Below the pieces are notes generated by a model. The model did no database searches, was not told where the DNA came from, and saw only the letters and a program-made list of their open reading frames with translations. Positions 8,128 to 17,169 of a DNA stretch of 64,000 bases are shown in pieces; positions within the stretch are counted from its first letter, which is position 1; each line of letters opens with the position of its first letter. This stretch comes from an uncultured Bacteroidales bacterium (GTDB lineage: Bacteria > Bacteroidota > Bacteroidia > Bacteroidales > UBA932), in contig CALVDP010000005.1 in assembly GCA_944326315.1 (NCBI GenBank), forward strand, positions 1-64,000, in the 5' to 3' direction. The translations under genes and the position numbers were made by a program.

Positions 8128-9132
8128 TCATGCCTGCGGCAAAAAGCCTCTGGTGATCATATACTGGGCAATCTGGACCGCGTTGGTCGCAGCTCCCTTG
8201 CGGAGGTTGTCGGCGACACACCATAAATTCAGTCCATACTTCACGGATGGATCACGGCGGATACGCCCTACAAACACGTCATCCTTGCCCCATGCGAACA
8301 GAGGCATAGGATAAATGTTATGCTCCGGGTCATCCTGAAGCACGCATCCCGGAGTCTCAGAGATAAGCCTGCGCACCTCATCAAGCGTGAAGTCATTCTC
8401 AAATTCAAGATTGACCGATTCGGAATGTCCTCCCTTGACAGGCACACGTACGGTGGTAGGAGACACAAGGATGGATTCATCAAGTATCTTGTGCGTCTCA
8501 TTCACCATCTTCATTTCCTCCTTGGTATAGCCGTTGTCAAGGAAAGTATCGATGTGCGGAAGGATGTTCTCGTCTATAGGATAAGGATATACGGCCGGGT
8601 ATTCACCCCATTTCCTACCTGCGCGCTCCGCTTCCATCTGGTCGAGGGCCTTATATCCGGTACCTGTCACCGACTGATATGTGGAGACCACTATCCTTTT
8701 GACCTTGAATGCCTTGTGCAGGGGAGCCACCGGCATGAGCATCTGTATTGTAGAGCAGTTCGGATTGGCTATAATATAATCGTCGGCAGTGATCACATCG
8801 CCGTTGATTTCCGGGACGACCAGCTTTTTCGTCGGGTCCATCCTCCAGCAAGAGGAATTGTCCACCACACGGCAGCCGGCTTCGGCAAAACGCGGCGCAA
8901 GCTCCCTTGATGCACCGGCACCGGCTGAGAACAAGGCGAGGTCAGGCTTTGCCGCTATCGCATCGTCCGCACTTACCACGGTCCATTCGCGACCACGGAA
9001 AGACACCTTGCGTCCGACAGACTTGGCGGAAGCCACGGGCAAAAGTTCTGTCACTGGGAAATTGCGCTCTTGAAGCACTTCAAGCATTCTTGTGCCAACA
9101 AGTCCGGTGGCACCAACTACTGCTACTTTCAT
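8128..9132 (-). CDS. asd: Aspartate-semialdehyde dehydrogenase
   Basis: The 334-residue protein converts aspartyl-4-phosphate to aspartate semialdehyde with NADPH, the branch point to lysine/diaminopimelate, threonine and methionine. The N-terminus has the nucleotide-binding loop VGATGLVGTRMLEVL. The catalytic cysteine is Cys126 in ANPNCSTIQ, and the general base His lies in VPVKGGHSESVNLEF. The length fits the family. It runs in the same direction as metY and metX, so three methionine-pathway genes are clustered, although 100 bp separate asd from metY. I saw no strong promoter box upstream. Confidence 0.95.
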   Translation of the reverse strand: MKVAVVGATGLVGTRMLEVLQERNFPVTELLPVASAKSVGRKVSFRGREWTVVSADDAIAAKPDLALFSAGAGASRELAPRFAEAGCRVVDNSSCWRMDPTKKLVVPEINGDVITADDYIIANPNCSTIQMLMPVAPLHKAFKVKRIVVSTYQSVTGTGYKALDQMEAERAGRKWGEYPAVYPYPIDENILPHIDTFLDNGYTKEEMKMVNETHKILDESILVSPTTVRVPVKGGHSESVNLEFENDFTLDEVRRLISETPGCVLQDDPEHNIYPMPLFAWGKDDVFVGRIRRDPSVKYGLNLWCVADNLRKGAATNAVQIAQYMITRGFLPQA

Positions 9133-9193
9133 AATCCTGTCAGTTTAAAGTTCATTTTATATAAATCATTGTCCTATGTTTCACACCACCTTA

Positions 9194-9211
9194 AGGGGCT
9201 GCATCAAAACA
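9194..9211. repeat. 18-nt string shared with the 6022 terminator arm
   Basis: AGGGGCTGCATCAAAACA here is identical to 6023-6040. The second arm that makes 6022-6060 a terminator is degenerate here, with CAGC only after a non-matching loop. It lies between metY and asd. It may be a decayed terminator or another short dispersed repeat. Confidence 0.6.
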
Positions 9212-9231
9212 TGCATTCCGGCACAGCACCA

Positions 9232-10509
9232 TCATGCCAGTGCCTGCTCCAGGTCAGCTATCAGGTCATCGACACTCTCTGTCCCGACAGAAAGCCTCAG
9301 AAGATTAGGATATACACCTGCAGCTATCTGCTCTTCAGGACCGAGCTGTGAATGGGTCGTGGATGCCGGATGCACGATCAGCGACTTGGAATCCCCGACG
9401 CTACTCACATGGAGTATCAGCTCCAAGCGTGACACAAGAGCCGCGGCAGCATCGAAACCGCCCTTCACCCTGAAAGTCAGCACCGCTCCGAAACCGTGGC
9501 GGAGATACTTCTTCGCAAGGCTGTGGTAAGGATTGTCAGGAAGTCCGGTATAGCTTACGCTTTCCACGGCAGGATGCCTGTCCAGATATTCTGCTATCGC
9601 AAGAGCATTCGAGCAGCACCTCTCCACCCTGAGGGACAGGGTCTCAAGCCCCTGGAGCATCAGGAATGAATTGAACGGGGATGCCGCAGCGCCAATGTTC
9701 CTCAGCCCGTCCACGCGCACCCTTCCGGCAAAGGCCGCATTCCCGAAAACCTCCTTGTAGACCAGTCCGTGATAGCTTTCGGACGGTGCGGCAAGAAGCG
9801 GATACTTCTCTGGCGTCCAGTCAAAACGCCCGCTGTCCACGACCACCCCGCCAAGTGCGGTGCCATGGCCGCAGATCCACTTGGTGGCGGAATGTATGCT
9901 GACGTCTACGCCCCAGTCAAAAGGACGGAAAATATAGCCTCCGCAGCCGAAGGTATTGTCCACCAGCACGCAGACGCCCTTCTTGTGTGCCATCTCCACA
10001 ATAGGTTCGAAATCAGGGACATTGAATGCCGGATTTCCGAGTATTTCGAGATAGACGGCCTTGGTCCTGCCGTCGATGAGCTTCTCAATGTCCTCCACCC
10101 GGTCACTGTCTGCAAAGCGTACCTCAATGCCCATGTCGCGCAAAGTGATCTCGAACATGGTGAAAGTGCCTCCGTAGAGGAAAGGGGATGTCACTATGTT
10201 GTCCCCTGGCCCGCAAATATTTGTCACCGAGAGAAAGATGGCCGACTGCCCGGACGCAGTGGACACGGCAGCCACACCGCCCTCCAGGGCAGCCATCCTC
10301 TTCTCGAAAACATCATTGGTAGTGTTCGTTATCCTGGTATAGATGTTCCCGGGCCTCTTGAGGGCAAACAGGTCCGCCCCATACTGCATGTCATCGAAAA
10401 CATACGCCGTACTCTGATAGACAGGCACTGCCGTACCTTTTGAGACAGGATCTATTTCCTGACCCGCCCTGAGCTGCAATGTCTCGAAACCGTATTTTCT
10501 CTTTTCCAT
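9232..10509 (-). CDS. metY: O-acetylhomoserine sulfhydrylase (PLP-dependent)
   Basis: The 425-residue Cys/Met-metabolism PLP enzyme carries the cofactor lysine Lys210 in HSATKWICGHGTALGG and the usual GQSAIFLSV cofactor-binding loop. N-terminal GFETLQLRAGQEIDP and SVGTESVDDLIADLEQAL near the C-terminus are typical of the MetY branch. It makes homocysteine from O-acetylhomoserine and sulfide. The neighbouring metX makes its substrate and asd feeds the pathway, which supports MetY over cystathionine gamma-synthase. The 57-bp gap to metX upstream suggests an operon. Confidence 0.93.
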   Translation of the reverse strand: MEKRKYGFETLQLRAGQEIDPVSKGTAVPVYQSTAYVFDDMQYGADLFALKRPGNIYTRITNTTNDVFEKRMAALEGGVAAVSTASGQSAIFLSVTNICGPGDNIVTSPFLYGGTFTMFEITLRDMGIEVRFADSDRVEDIEKLIDGRTKAVYLEILGNPAFNVPDFEPIVEMAHKKGVCVLVDNTFGCGGYIFRPFDWGVDVSIHSATKWICGHGTALGGVVVDSGRFDWTPEKYPLLAAPSESYHGLVYKEVFGNAAFAGRVRVDGLRNIGAAASPFNSFLMLQGLETLSLRVERCCSNALAIAEYLDRHPAVESVSYTGLPDNPYHSLAKKYLRHGFGAVLTFRVKGGFDAAAALVSRLELILHVSSVGDSKSLIVHPASTTHSQLGPEEQIAAGVYPNLLRLSVGTESVDDLIADLEQALA

Positions 10510-10566
10510 ATAGCTTCAACCTTTCATTCAAAACGACAATCCAAACAATAATTCCGACGCCTCTGC

Positions 10567-11592
10567 CTAATCAAGCAGCTGCTGTATGATATTCCCCAGC
10601 GGGCCGCTTTCAATCAGAAAACCGTCATGCCCGAACCGGGAATTGATCTCAACATACATAGCCCCGCCGATATGCGTGGCCATGTACTTCTGTTCCTCCA
10701 CCGGGAACAGGCAGTCTGTATTTATCCCCACTACGACAGTATCGGCCTTGACAGACTTCAACGCATTCTCCACGCCTCCCCTGCCGCGTCCGACATTGTG
10801 GCTGTCAAGAGAATAGGTCAGGCTGTAATATGAATACGCGTCAAACCTGTCCACCAGCTTGCGTCCCTGATACTGCTGATAAGAGCATACCTTGTCAGCA
10901 AACATCTTGTCCGGATCTGACTCGGACTGGGTATCGTTGTAACAGATATAGTTACGATAGGAGATGAGGGCTATGGCGCGGGCACATGCAAGGCCTTTCT
11001 TCCCTCCATCGAGGCTGGCGCACTCCCGGAAAGTCGGATCCGCCTCAAGCGCCATCCTCTGGGATTCATTGTATGCCGTCACCCATGGTGTCACTCTCGC
11101 CCCGCACGCCGACACCAGCGACTTCTTCATCACATCCGGCTCCATGATCATCCATTCGAGAGCCTGGAAGCCGCCTATCGAACCACCTATCATCAAGTCT
11201 ATCCTGTCTACACCGAGATGTTTGCGGATCAGGATATTGGCATTCACAATATCCCTTACTGTGATTTTCGGGAAATCAAAATAGTAGGGTCTTCCCGTAC
11301 CGGGCTTTTCAGAAGCCGCCGACGTGGTCCCGTACGGAGATCCGAGCATGTTTACGCAAGCCACGAAATACTTGTCGGGATCTATTACCTTTCCCGGCCC
11401 TACAAGTCCGGGCCACCAGTCCTGGGGGTCAGAGTTCGCTGTGAACGCATGGCATATCCACACGACCTTGCGGTCATCTTTTCCCGGCACATACGGTCTG
11501 TCCGACCTGTGATATACTACCTTGAGGCCTTCAATGGCCTCGCCGCTTTCCAATATGAACTTATCAGGATATCTGTATTCTTCAAGTACCAT
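10567..11592 (-). CDS. metX: Homoserine O-acetyltransferase
   Basis: This alpha/beta-hydrolase-fold acyltransferase has its nucleophile Ser138 in MIGGSIGGFQALEW. The Asp is near VVGINTDCLFPVEEQ and the His is in RFGHDGFLIE. It acetylates homoserine with acetyl-CoA in methionine synthesis. I chose the ATG at 11592 (MVLEEYRYPDKFIL), giving 341 residues. A frame from 11646 adds 18 residues without family resemblance. A promoter at 11808-11838 implies a leader of about 210 nt with a hairpin and T-tract, so expression may be attenuated. metY and asd follow. Confidence 0.93.
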   Translation of the reverse strand: MVLEEYRYPDKFILESGEAIEGLKVVYHRSDRPYVPGKDDRKVVWICHAFTANSDPQDWWPGLVGPGKVIDPDKYFVACVNMLGSPYGTTSAASEKPGTGRPYYFDFPKITVRDIVNANILIRKHLGVDRIDLMIGGSIGGFQALEWMIMEPDVMKKSLVSACGARVTPWVTAYNESQRMALEADPTFRECASLDGGKKGLACARAIALISYRNYICYNDTQSESDPDKMFADKVCSYQQYQGRKLVDRFDAYSYYSLTYSLDSHNVGRGRGGVENALKSVKADTVVVGINTDCLFPVEEQKYMATHIGGAMYVEINSRFGHDGFLIESGPLGNIIQQLLD

Positions 11593-11742
11593 AAAATGTC
11601 CAATTCCTTCTTCACCGGCGGGACGCAGGAGGCGGAAAGCATCCATGCCCTGCCGGCCGGTTTCAAAAAAAACTTTATCTTATCTTGTCGAGGATCATGA
11701 GCCGCCTGCACATCCTGTGCCCGTACGGCAAAAGAAAAACCG

Positions 11743-11761
11743 ATGCATCTTAACGATGCAT
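11743..11761 (-). promoter_or_regulatory. Hairpin plus T-tract in the metX leader, candidate attenuator
   Basis: On the minus strand ATGCATC pairs with GATGCAT around GTTAA, followed by CGG and TTTTTCTTTT. This is terminator-like but inside the leader, 150 nt before the metX start. I could not fit a known SAM riboswitch aptamer to the leader by eye. Confidence 0.4.
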
Positions 11762-11807
11762 TCGCTTGGACATCACAGATATGAAGTTGCGGAAATCCAT
11801 AATGGTA

Positions 11808-11838
11808 CAAAGTTATGAATTTCCGCAATAAATTCCAA
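11808..11838 (-). promoter_or_regulatory. metX promoter
   Basis: Read on the minus strand, TTG (11836-11838) is followed after exactly 20 bp by TAACTTTG (11808-11815), a full TAnnTTTG match. Transcription would start near 11801 and give a long leader before metX. Confidence 0.6.
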
Positions 11839-11869
11839 TACCATGGCACCAATTCAGGTCACGGCAGCG

Positions 11870-14068
11870 TCAGTGCACCCATACGGTGAGGCCGGCCATG
11901 ACTATGGACACCATGCTCATAAGCTTAATAAGAATATTAAGGGAAGGGCCGGAAGTATCCTTGAACGGATCTCCCACAGTGTCGCCAACTACCGTAGCCT
12001 TGTGGCACTCCGAATTCTTGCCGCCAAGATTGCCTTCCTCGACATATTTCTTCGCATTGTCCCATGCTCCTCCGGAATTGGCCATGAATACGGCAAGCAC
12101 GAAACCGGAACCAAGACCACCGATAAGCAGCCCCATCACACCTGCCACGCCAAGTACAAGACCGACAACGACAGGGACGATAATGGCGATAAGGGACGGC
12201 AGAAGCATCTCGCGCTGCGCACCCTTCGTGGAAATCTCCACGCAGCGGGCATAGTCAGGCACGGCTTCCCTGGTAAGGATACCCTTGATCTCACGGAACT
12301 GGCGGCGCACCTCCTCTACCATCTTCTGGGCCGCACGCCCCACGGCATTCATCGTAAGCCCGCAGAACAGGAAAGACATCATCGCACCGATGAACACCCC
12401 GACCAGCACCATCGGATTCATCAGATTGACCTGATAATAATCCATAATGTCCGGTATCGTGGCTGAGGCGACTTCCACGCTTCTGCCGGCCACGTCAATG
12501 ACAGCCGTACCGATATGCTCCAGACCGATCTTGATCTCTTCTATATAGGATGCCAGCAGGGCAAGAGCCGTAAGCGCCGCAGAGCCGATCGCAAATCCTT
12601 TGCCGGTAGCGGCAGTGGTATTGCCGAGGGCATCCAGGACATCTGTGCGGCGGCGCACTTCAGGGTCAAGGCCGCTCATCTGGGCATTGCCTCCAGCATT
12701 GTCGGCGATAGGGCCGTAGGCGTCAGTGGCAAGCGTAATACCGAGAGTGGAAAGCATGCCCACGGCAGCTATCCCTATGCCGTAGAGGCCGAGGCTGAGG
12801 TTTTCCGCAGAAAGGATATCCGAGAAATCGAAACCTATTGCGCACATGTAGGAAAGCAGGATGGCCACCGCAACGGTTATCACCGGAATGGCGGTAGAGA
12901 TCATGCCCAATCCGACACCTGATATTATCACGGTGGCAGGACCTGTCTTGGAACTTTCGGCAAGCTTCTGTGTCGGCCTGTAAGAATGCGATGTGTAGTA
13001 CTCTGTGGACTGGCCTATGATCACGCCTGCCACAAGCCCGACAATCACGGCGAACGACATGCCCAGCCAGTTCTCCATGCCGAGCAGGTACATGATGCCG
13101 AATGTGGCGACGGCTATCAGGACAGCGCTGACATTGGTGCCAAGGCTCAGCGACTTGAGCAGCTGGCTCATCCCCGCCCCTTCCCTGGTCCGGACCGTGA
13201 ATATCCCGATAATGGACAATATCACTCCGACAGCCGCTATAATCATCGGGGCGAAGACTGCCTTGAGCTGCATTTCCTCCCCGCCCATATAGAAGGCAGA
13301 CGCACCAAGCGCCATGGTCGCAAGTATGGAGCCGCAGTATGACTCATAGAGGTCCGCACCCATGCCGGCCACGTCTCCGACATTGTCGCCCACATTGTCC
13401 GCAATGGTGGCGGGATTCCGCGGATCATCTTCCGGAATGCCGGCTTCGACCTTGCCTACGAGATCAGCCCCGACATCGGCGGCCTTGGTGTATATTCCGC
13501 CCCCGACACGCGCGAAAAGGGCCTGCGTAGACGCACCCATACCGAAAGTCAGCATCGTAGTGGTGATCATGACCAGTTTCTGCGGACCTTCCGCACCGAC
13601 GAAAAGATCAAGTATGATATACCAAAGGGAAATGTCGAGAAGGCCGAGGCCTACCACGGTCAGCCCCATCACCGCACCTGAGCGGAACGCTATCCGGAGA
13701 CCGGAATTAAGAGAGCGCATTGCCGCATTGGCTGTCCTTGCCGAAGCGTATGTCGCTGTCTTCATCCCCACATATCCCGCAAGTCCGGAGAAAAAGCCAC
13801 CGGTCAGGAATGCGAACGGCACCCATGTATTCTGTACGCCGAATCCATAGGCAAGTACGGCGAAGAAGACAGCAAGGATGACGAACACTACAGTCACCAC
13901 CTTGTACTGCTGTTTCAGATAAGCCATCGCCCCCTTGCGGACGAAAAGCGCTATTTCCTTCATTGTCGCAGAGCCTTCGCTCTCCTTCATCATCTGTCTG
14001 AAGAAAAACCAGGCGAAGCCAAGGGCCAGGACCGCCGCCAGCGGCACCAGATAGAACAGGTCGAACAT
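11870..14068 (-). CDS. hppA: Membrane-bound ion-pumping pyrophosphatase
   Basis: The 732-residue protein has about 16 membrane helices. It couples pyrophosphate hydrolysis to cation export. The substrate site is visible in [36 protein letters not shown] and the C-terminal [14 protein letters not shown]. The segment [10 protein letters not shown] has Ala where potassium-independent enzymes have Lys, so it should be potassium-dependent. Whether it pumps protons, sodium or both cannot be told by eye; Bacteroides members with dual specificity are known. It is divergent from the NagB-like gene, with a short inverted repeat between (GTGATT/AATCAC near 14158-14175). Confidence 0.93.
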   Translation of the reverse strand: MFDLFYLVPLAAVLALGFAWFFFRQMMKESEGSATMKEIALFVRKGAMAYLKQQYKVVTVVFVILAVFFAVLAYGFGVQNTWVPFAFLTGGFFSGLAGYVGMKTATYASARTANAAMRSLNSGLRIAFRSGAVMGLTVVGLGLLDISLWYIILDLFVGAEGPQKLVMITTTMLTFGMGASTQALFARVGGGIYTKAADVGADLVGKVEAGIPEDDPRNPATIADNVGDNVGDVAGMGADLYESYCGSILATMALGASAFYMGGEEMQLKAVFAPMIIAAVGVILSIIGIFTVRTREGAGMSQLLKSLSLGTNVSAVLIAVATFGIMYLLGMENWLGMSFAVIVGLVAGVIIGQSTEYYTSHSYRPTQKLAESSKTGPATVIISGVGLGMISTAIPVITVAVAILLSYMCAIGFDFSDILSAENLSLGLYGIGIAAVGMLSTLGITLATDAYGPIADNAGGNAQMSGLDPEVRRRTDVLDALGNTTAATGKGFAIGSAALTALALLASYIEEIKIGLEHIGTAVIDVAGRSVEVASATIPDIMDYYQVNLMNPMVLVGVFIGAMMSFLFCGLTMNAVGRAAQKMVEEVRRQFREIKGILTREAVPDYARCVEISTKGAQREMLLPSLIAIIVPVVVGLVLGVAGVMGLLIGGLGSGFVLAVFMANSGGAWDNAKKYVEEGNLGGKNSECHKATVVGDTVGDPFKDTSGPSLNILIKLMSMVSIVMAGLTVWVH

Positions 14069-14219
14069 GATTGAATTTATTTAAATCCCGCTTCCCGGGC
14101 ATTCGCATGATGCCGCAATGAGGGAACTGCAGGAACGGTTATCAGTCAGTGTTGCCGTGATTGTACGAAATCACAGTTATAAAAATAGTCAAAAATTTCT
14201 TATTTGATGTTATTTTTTC

Positions 14220-14227
14220 TAATTTTG
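14220..14227 (+). promoter_or_regulatory. -7 box for the NagB-like/PIG-L gene
   Basis: TAATTTTG matches TAnnTTTG and lies 40 bp before the ATG at 14268. The nearest TTTG is only 13 bp upstream, shorter than the usual spacing, so the -33 side is weak. Confidence 0.4.
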
Positions 14228-14267
14228 TGAGATAAGTCGAACTAAAACACATAATTATCATATTGTC

Positions 14268-16184
14268 ATGAAACACTTTACGTTACCGAAAGATGGCGGG
14301 CTCATAGAAAAAGACCTGCCGGCCGACATACTTCACAGCTATGAGAAGATACCTGCCGAAATATATGAGGATCAGGAAGATGCAAGTGCCGAAATAGCAA
14401 ACATCATAATCTCAGCCATAAAGGGGCATACAGGCGGGAACTTCAAGCTCGGACTTACCACAGGGACGACCCCGGTAAGCCTGTACCGGGAACTTTCGGC
14501 CAAGTACAAGGAAGGAGCCATATCTTTCGCCAACGTCGAGGTGTTCAGCATCGACGAATACTATCCTGTAGGGAAAAACGAGGCTCAGAGCAGGAACCAC
14601 AGGCTCCATGAGGAATTCCTGAACAATGTGGATGTCAGGAAGGAAAACATACACATACCTGACGGGACCGTGCCTAAGGAGAAAATTTCCGTCTACTGTG
14701 CAGAATACGACAAGGCGGTGTCAGGGCTCGACCTTCTCGTGATAGGTGTAGGAGAGCAGGGCCAGATCGGTTTCAACGAGGCAGGTTCCTCCGAGAAGAG
14801 CCGCACCAGAACGGTACTCCTTTCATACAAGTCAAGGAAAGCGCAGTCAAGGAACTTCAACGGCAACATAGCCGACACTCCGAAAACTGCCATCACCATA
14901 GGCATAGCCACCATGATGAGCGCCAAAAAAATCATCCTGATGGCATGGGGCGAGGACAAGGCGAATGCAGTGAAGGAAATAGTGGAAGGGCCTGTCACAC
15001 CGGCATGCCCGGCGTCATTCCTGCAGAAACACGAAAATATCACATTCTACACAGATGACAATTCGTCGAGCCTCCTGACAAGGGTCGTATCCCCTTGGCT
15101 TGTAGGGCCATGCGAATGGACACCGAAATTCGTAAGGAAGGCTGTCGTCTGGCTGTGCGAGACAGTCCACAAGCCGATACTCAAGCTCACGCATCAGGAC
15201 TATATACAGAATTCACTGGGCGAACTCCTTGAACAGAAAGGGGCCTATGACAAGATAAACATCGACGTATTCAATGACCTGCAGCACACTATCACGGGAT
15301 GGCCGGGAGGAAAGCCGAATGCCGACGACTCCACGCGTCCTGTATCGTCCTCTCCATTCCCGAAGAGGGTCGTGATCTTCTCTCCGCACCCTGATGATGA
15401 CGTGATCTCAATGGGAGGTACATTCATCAGGCTGGTCGAGCAGGGTCATGACGTGCATGTGGCATACGAGACATCGGGCAATGTGGCCGTACATGATGAC
15501 GTGGTGCTACAGCACATGGATACGGCACACGAGCTCGGATTTGCCGACAAGTTCGATGAGGTGAAGGCCATCGTCGCAAGCAAGAAGCCGGGCGAACCGG
15601 AGCCGCGTCCGCTCCTCAACATCAAGGCCGCCATACGCCGCGCCGAAGCAAGGGCCGCCGTAAGGTCATTCGGACTCAACGAAAACACCAACGCACACTT
15701 CCTCAACCTGCCGTTCTACGAGACAGGAGGCATAAAGAAAGGGCAGAGGACACAGAAGGACATAGACATCATCATAGACCTGCTCCAGAAGGTCAAACCT
15801 CACCAGATATACCTCGCAGGAGACCTTGCGGACCCTCACGGGACCCACAGAGTCTGCACAGAGGCTGTCCTGGCCGCACTTGAACAGCTCAAGGACGAAT
15901 CCTGGATGAAGGAATGCCATGTATGGCTGTACCGCGGTGCATGGATGGAATGGGAGCTCGGGAAGGTGGACATGGCTGTCCCTCTCAGCCCTGACGAACT
16001 CATCAAGAAGCGCCACGCCATATACAGGCATGTATCACAGAAAGACATAGTGCCGTTCCCTGGAGACGATTCCCGCGAATTCTGGCAGAGGGCTGAAGAC
16101 AGGACACAGAACACGGCCCGTCTGTACAACGAACTCGGAATGGCGGAATATCAGGCAATCGAGGTATTCGTGAAGCTGTTCTGA
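14268..16184 (+). CDS. NagB-like domain fused to a PIG-L/LmbE deacetylase domain
   Basis: Residues 1 to about 290 resemble glucosamine-6-phosphate deaminase, with SIDEYYP at 94-100 and LGLTTGTTPVSLYREL. The catalytic segment reads GEQGQIGFNE (162-171): the Asp and His of the canonical DGHIAFNE are Gln164 and Gln166, and only the Glu is kept. Deaminase activity is therefore doubtful. From about residue 360 a PIG-L domain is intact, with the zinc motif HPDDD at 374-378 and DPHGTH later, suggesting N-deacetylation of an amino-sugar substrate. Related fusions are common in Bacteroidetes. A canonical nagB follows after 58 bp, so both probably act in amino-sugar metabolism. Confidence 0.88.
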   Translation: MKHFTLPKDGGLIEKDLPADILHSYEKIPAEIYEDQEDASAEIANIIISAIKGHTGGNFKLGLTTGTTPVSLYRELSAKYKEGAISFANVEVFSIDEYYPVGKNEAQSRNHRLHEEFLNNVDVRKENIHIPDGTVPKEKISVYCAEYDKAVSGLDLLVIGVGEQGQIGFNEAGSSEKSRTRTVLLSYKSRKAQSRNFNGNIADTPKTAITIGIATMMSAKKIILMAWGEDKANAVKEIVEGPVTPACPASFLQKHENITFYTDDNSSSLLTRVVSPWLVGPCEWTPKFVRKAVVWLCETVHKPILKLTHQDYIQNSLGELLEQKGAYDKINIDVFNDLQHTITGWPGGKPNADDSTRPVSSSPFPKRVVIFSPHPDDDVISMGGTFIRLVEQGHDVHVAYETSGNVAVHDDVVLQHMDTAHELGFADKFDEVKAIVASKKPGEPEPRPLLNIKAAIRRAEARAAVRSFGLNENTNAHFLNLPFYETGGIKKGQRTQKDIDIIIDLLQKVKPHQIYLAGDLADPHGTHRVCTEAVLAALEQLKDESWMKECHVWLYRGAWMEWELGKVDMAVPLSPDELIKKRHAIYRHVSQKDIVPFPGDDSREFWQRAEDRTQNTARLYNELGMAEYQAIEVFVKLF

Positions 16185-16242
16185 CATGATGTCTGGGGAC
16201 AAACCGTACGGAAAACAAGAAAAAGCATAAAAAGAGAAAAGA

Positions 16243-17034
16243 ATGAGACTGATTATCAATGAAAACGATGCGAAAGGAGCCATCTGGGCCGCGCATTACA
16301 TAGTATCCAGGATAAAGGCCAAGGCAGCCGTGACTGACAAGCCTTTTGTGCTTGGACTTCCTACAGGCTCAACGCCTATCGCCACCTACAAGGAACTCAT
16401 CCGCATGAACAAGGCGGGAGAAGTTTCATTCAAAAATGTCATCACATTCAACATGGATGAATATGTGGGCCTGCCGGAATCGCATCCGGAAAGCTACCAT
16501 TCGTTCATGGCCAGGAATTTTTTCGACCATGTGGATGTCCCTAAGGAAAACATCAATATCCTGAACGGAAATGCACCTGACCTCGAAGCCGAATGCGCGT
16601 CGTACGAGGCAAGGATCGAGGCGGCAGGCGGGATCGATCTGTTCATGGGTGGTGTCGGTGAGGACGGACACCTCGCATTCAACGAGCCGTTCTCCTCTCT
16701 GGTATCACGCACACGCGTCAAGACCCTGACATACGACACCATACTTGTGAACTCCAGGTTCTTTGACAATGACATCACCAAGGTGCCGAAGCTTGCGCTG
16801 ACTGTAGGTGTAGGTACAGTGATGTCCGCAAAGGAAGTCCTTGTCCTTGCATTCGGGCACAAGAAGGCACGCGCTCTGCAGCAGGCAGTGGAAGGTGCAT
16901 ACTCGCATACATGCACACTGTCTGCCCTTCAGAACCATCCCCACGGCATCATAGTATGCGACGAGCTTGCAGCCGGGGAACTGAAAGTGAACACATACCG
17001 CTATTTCAAGGATATCGAGAAGGACAATCTATAG
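16243..17034 (+). CDS. nagB: Glucosamine-6-phosphate deaminase
   Basis: At 263 residues the protein keeps all catalytic positions of the E. coli enzyme in the same numbering: Asp72 in [10 protein letters not shown] and Asp141, His143 and Glu148 in [12 protein letters not shown]. It converts glucosamine-6-phosphate to fructose-6-phosphate and ammonia. The phosphate-binding loop [11 protein letters not shown] is present. It lies 58 bp after the NagB-like/PIG-L fusion and before a strong terminator. The pair may share a transcript, with this protein as the active deaminase. Confidence 0.95.
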   Translation: MRLIINENDAKGAIWAAHYIVSRIKAKAAVTDKPFVLGLPTGSTPIATYKELIRMNKAGEVSFKNVITFNMDEYVGLPESHPESYHSFMARNFFDHVDVPKENINILNGNAPDLEAECASYEARIEAAGGIDLFMGGVGEDGHLAFNEPFSSLVSRTRVKTLTYDTILVNSRFFDNDITKVPKLALTVGVGTVMSAKEVLVLAFGHKKARALQQAVEGAYSHTCTLSALQNHPHGIIVCDELAAGELKVNTYRYFKDIEKDNL

Positions 17035-17078
17035 AAATTTGTTACACATAATCATAATATTGTTCTAATATCATGAGA

Positions 17079-17117
17079 AGAGGGTGATGCAAGAGATTTT
17101 GCGTCACCCTCTAACGT
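17079..17117 (+). terminator. Rho-independent terminator after nagB
   Basis: AGAGGGTGATGCAA (17079-17092) pairs with TTGCGTCACCCTCT (17099-17112), with one wobble, and is followed by AACGTTTTT. It separates nagB from the convergent end of the polysaccharide locus. Confidence 0.8.
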
Positions 17118-17169
17118 TTTTCTGCGAAAAACCGGAAACCTCTGCCCGCTTTCGGATATCCTCCTGTCT

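Noticed and set aside
11593..11852. Minus-strand leader peptide in front of metX
   Set aside because: The frame has no run of Met or other regulatory codons, and its start lies before the predicted transcript start.
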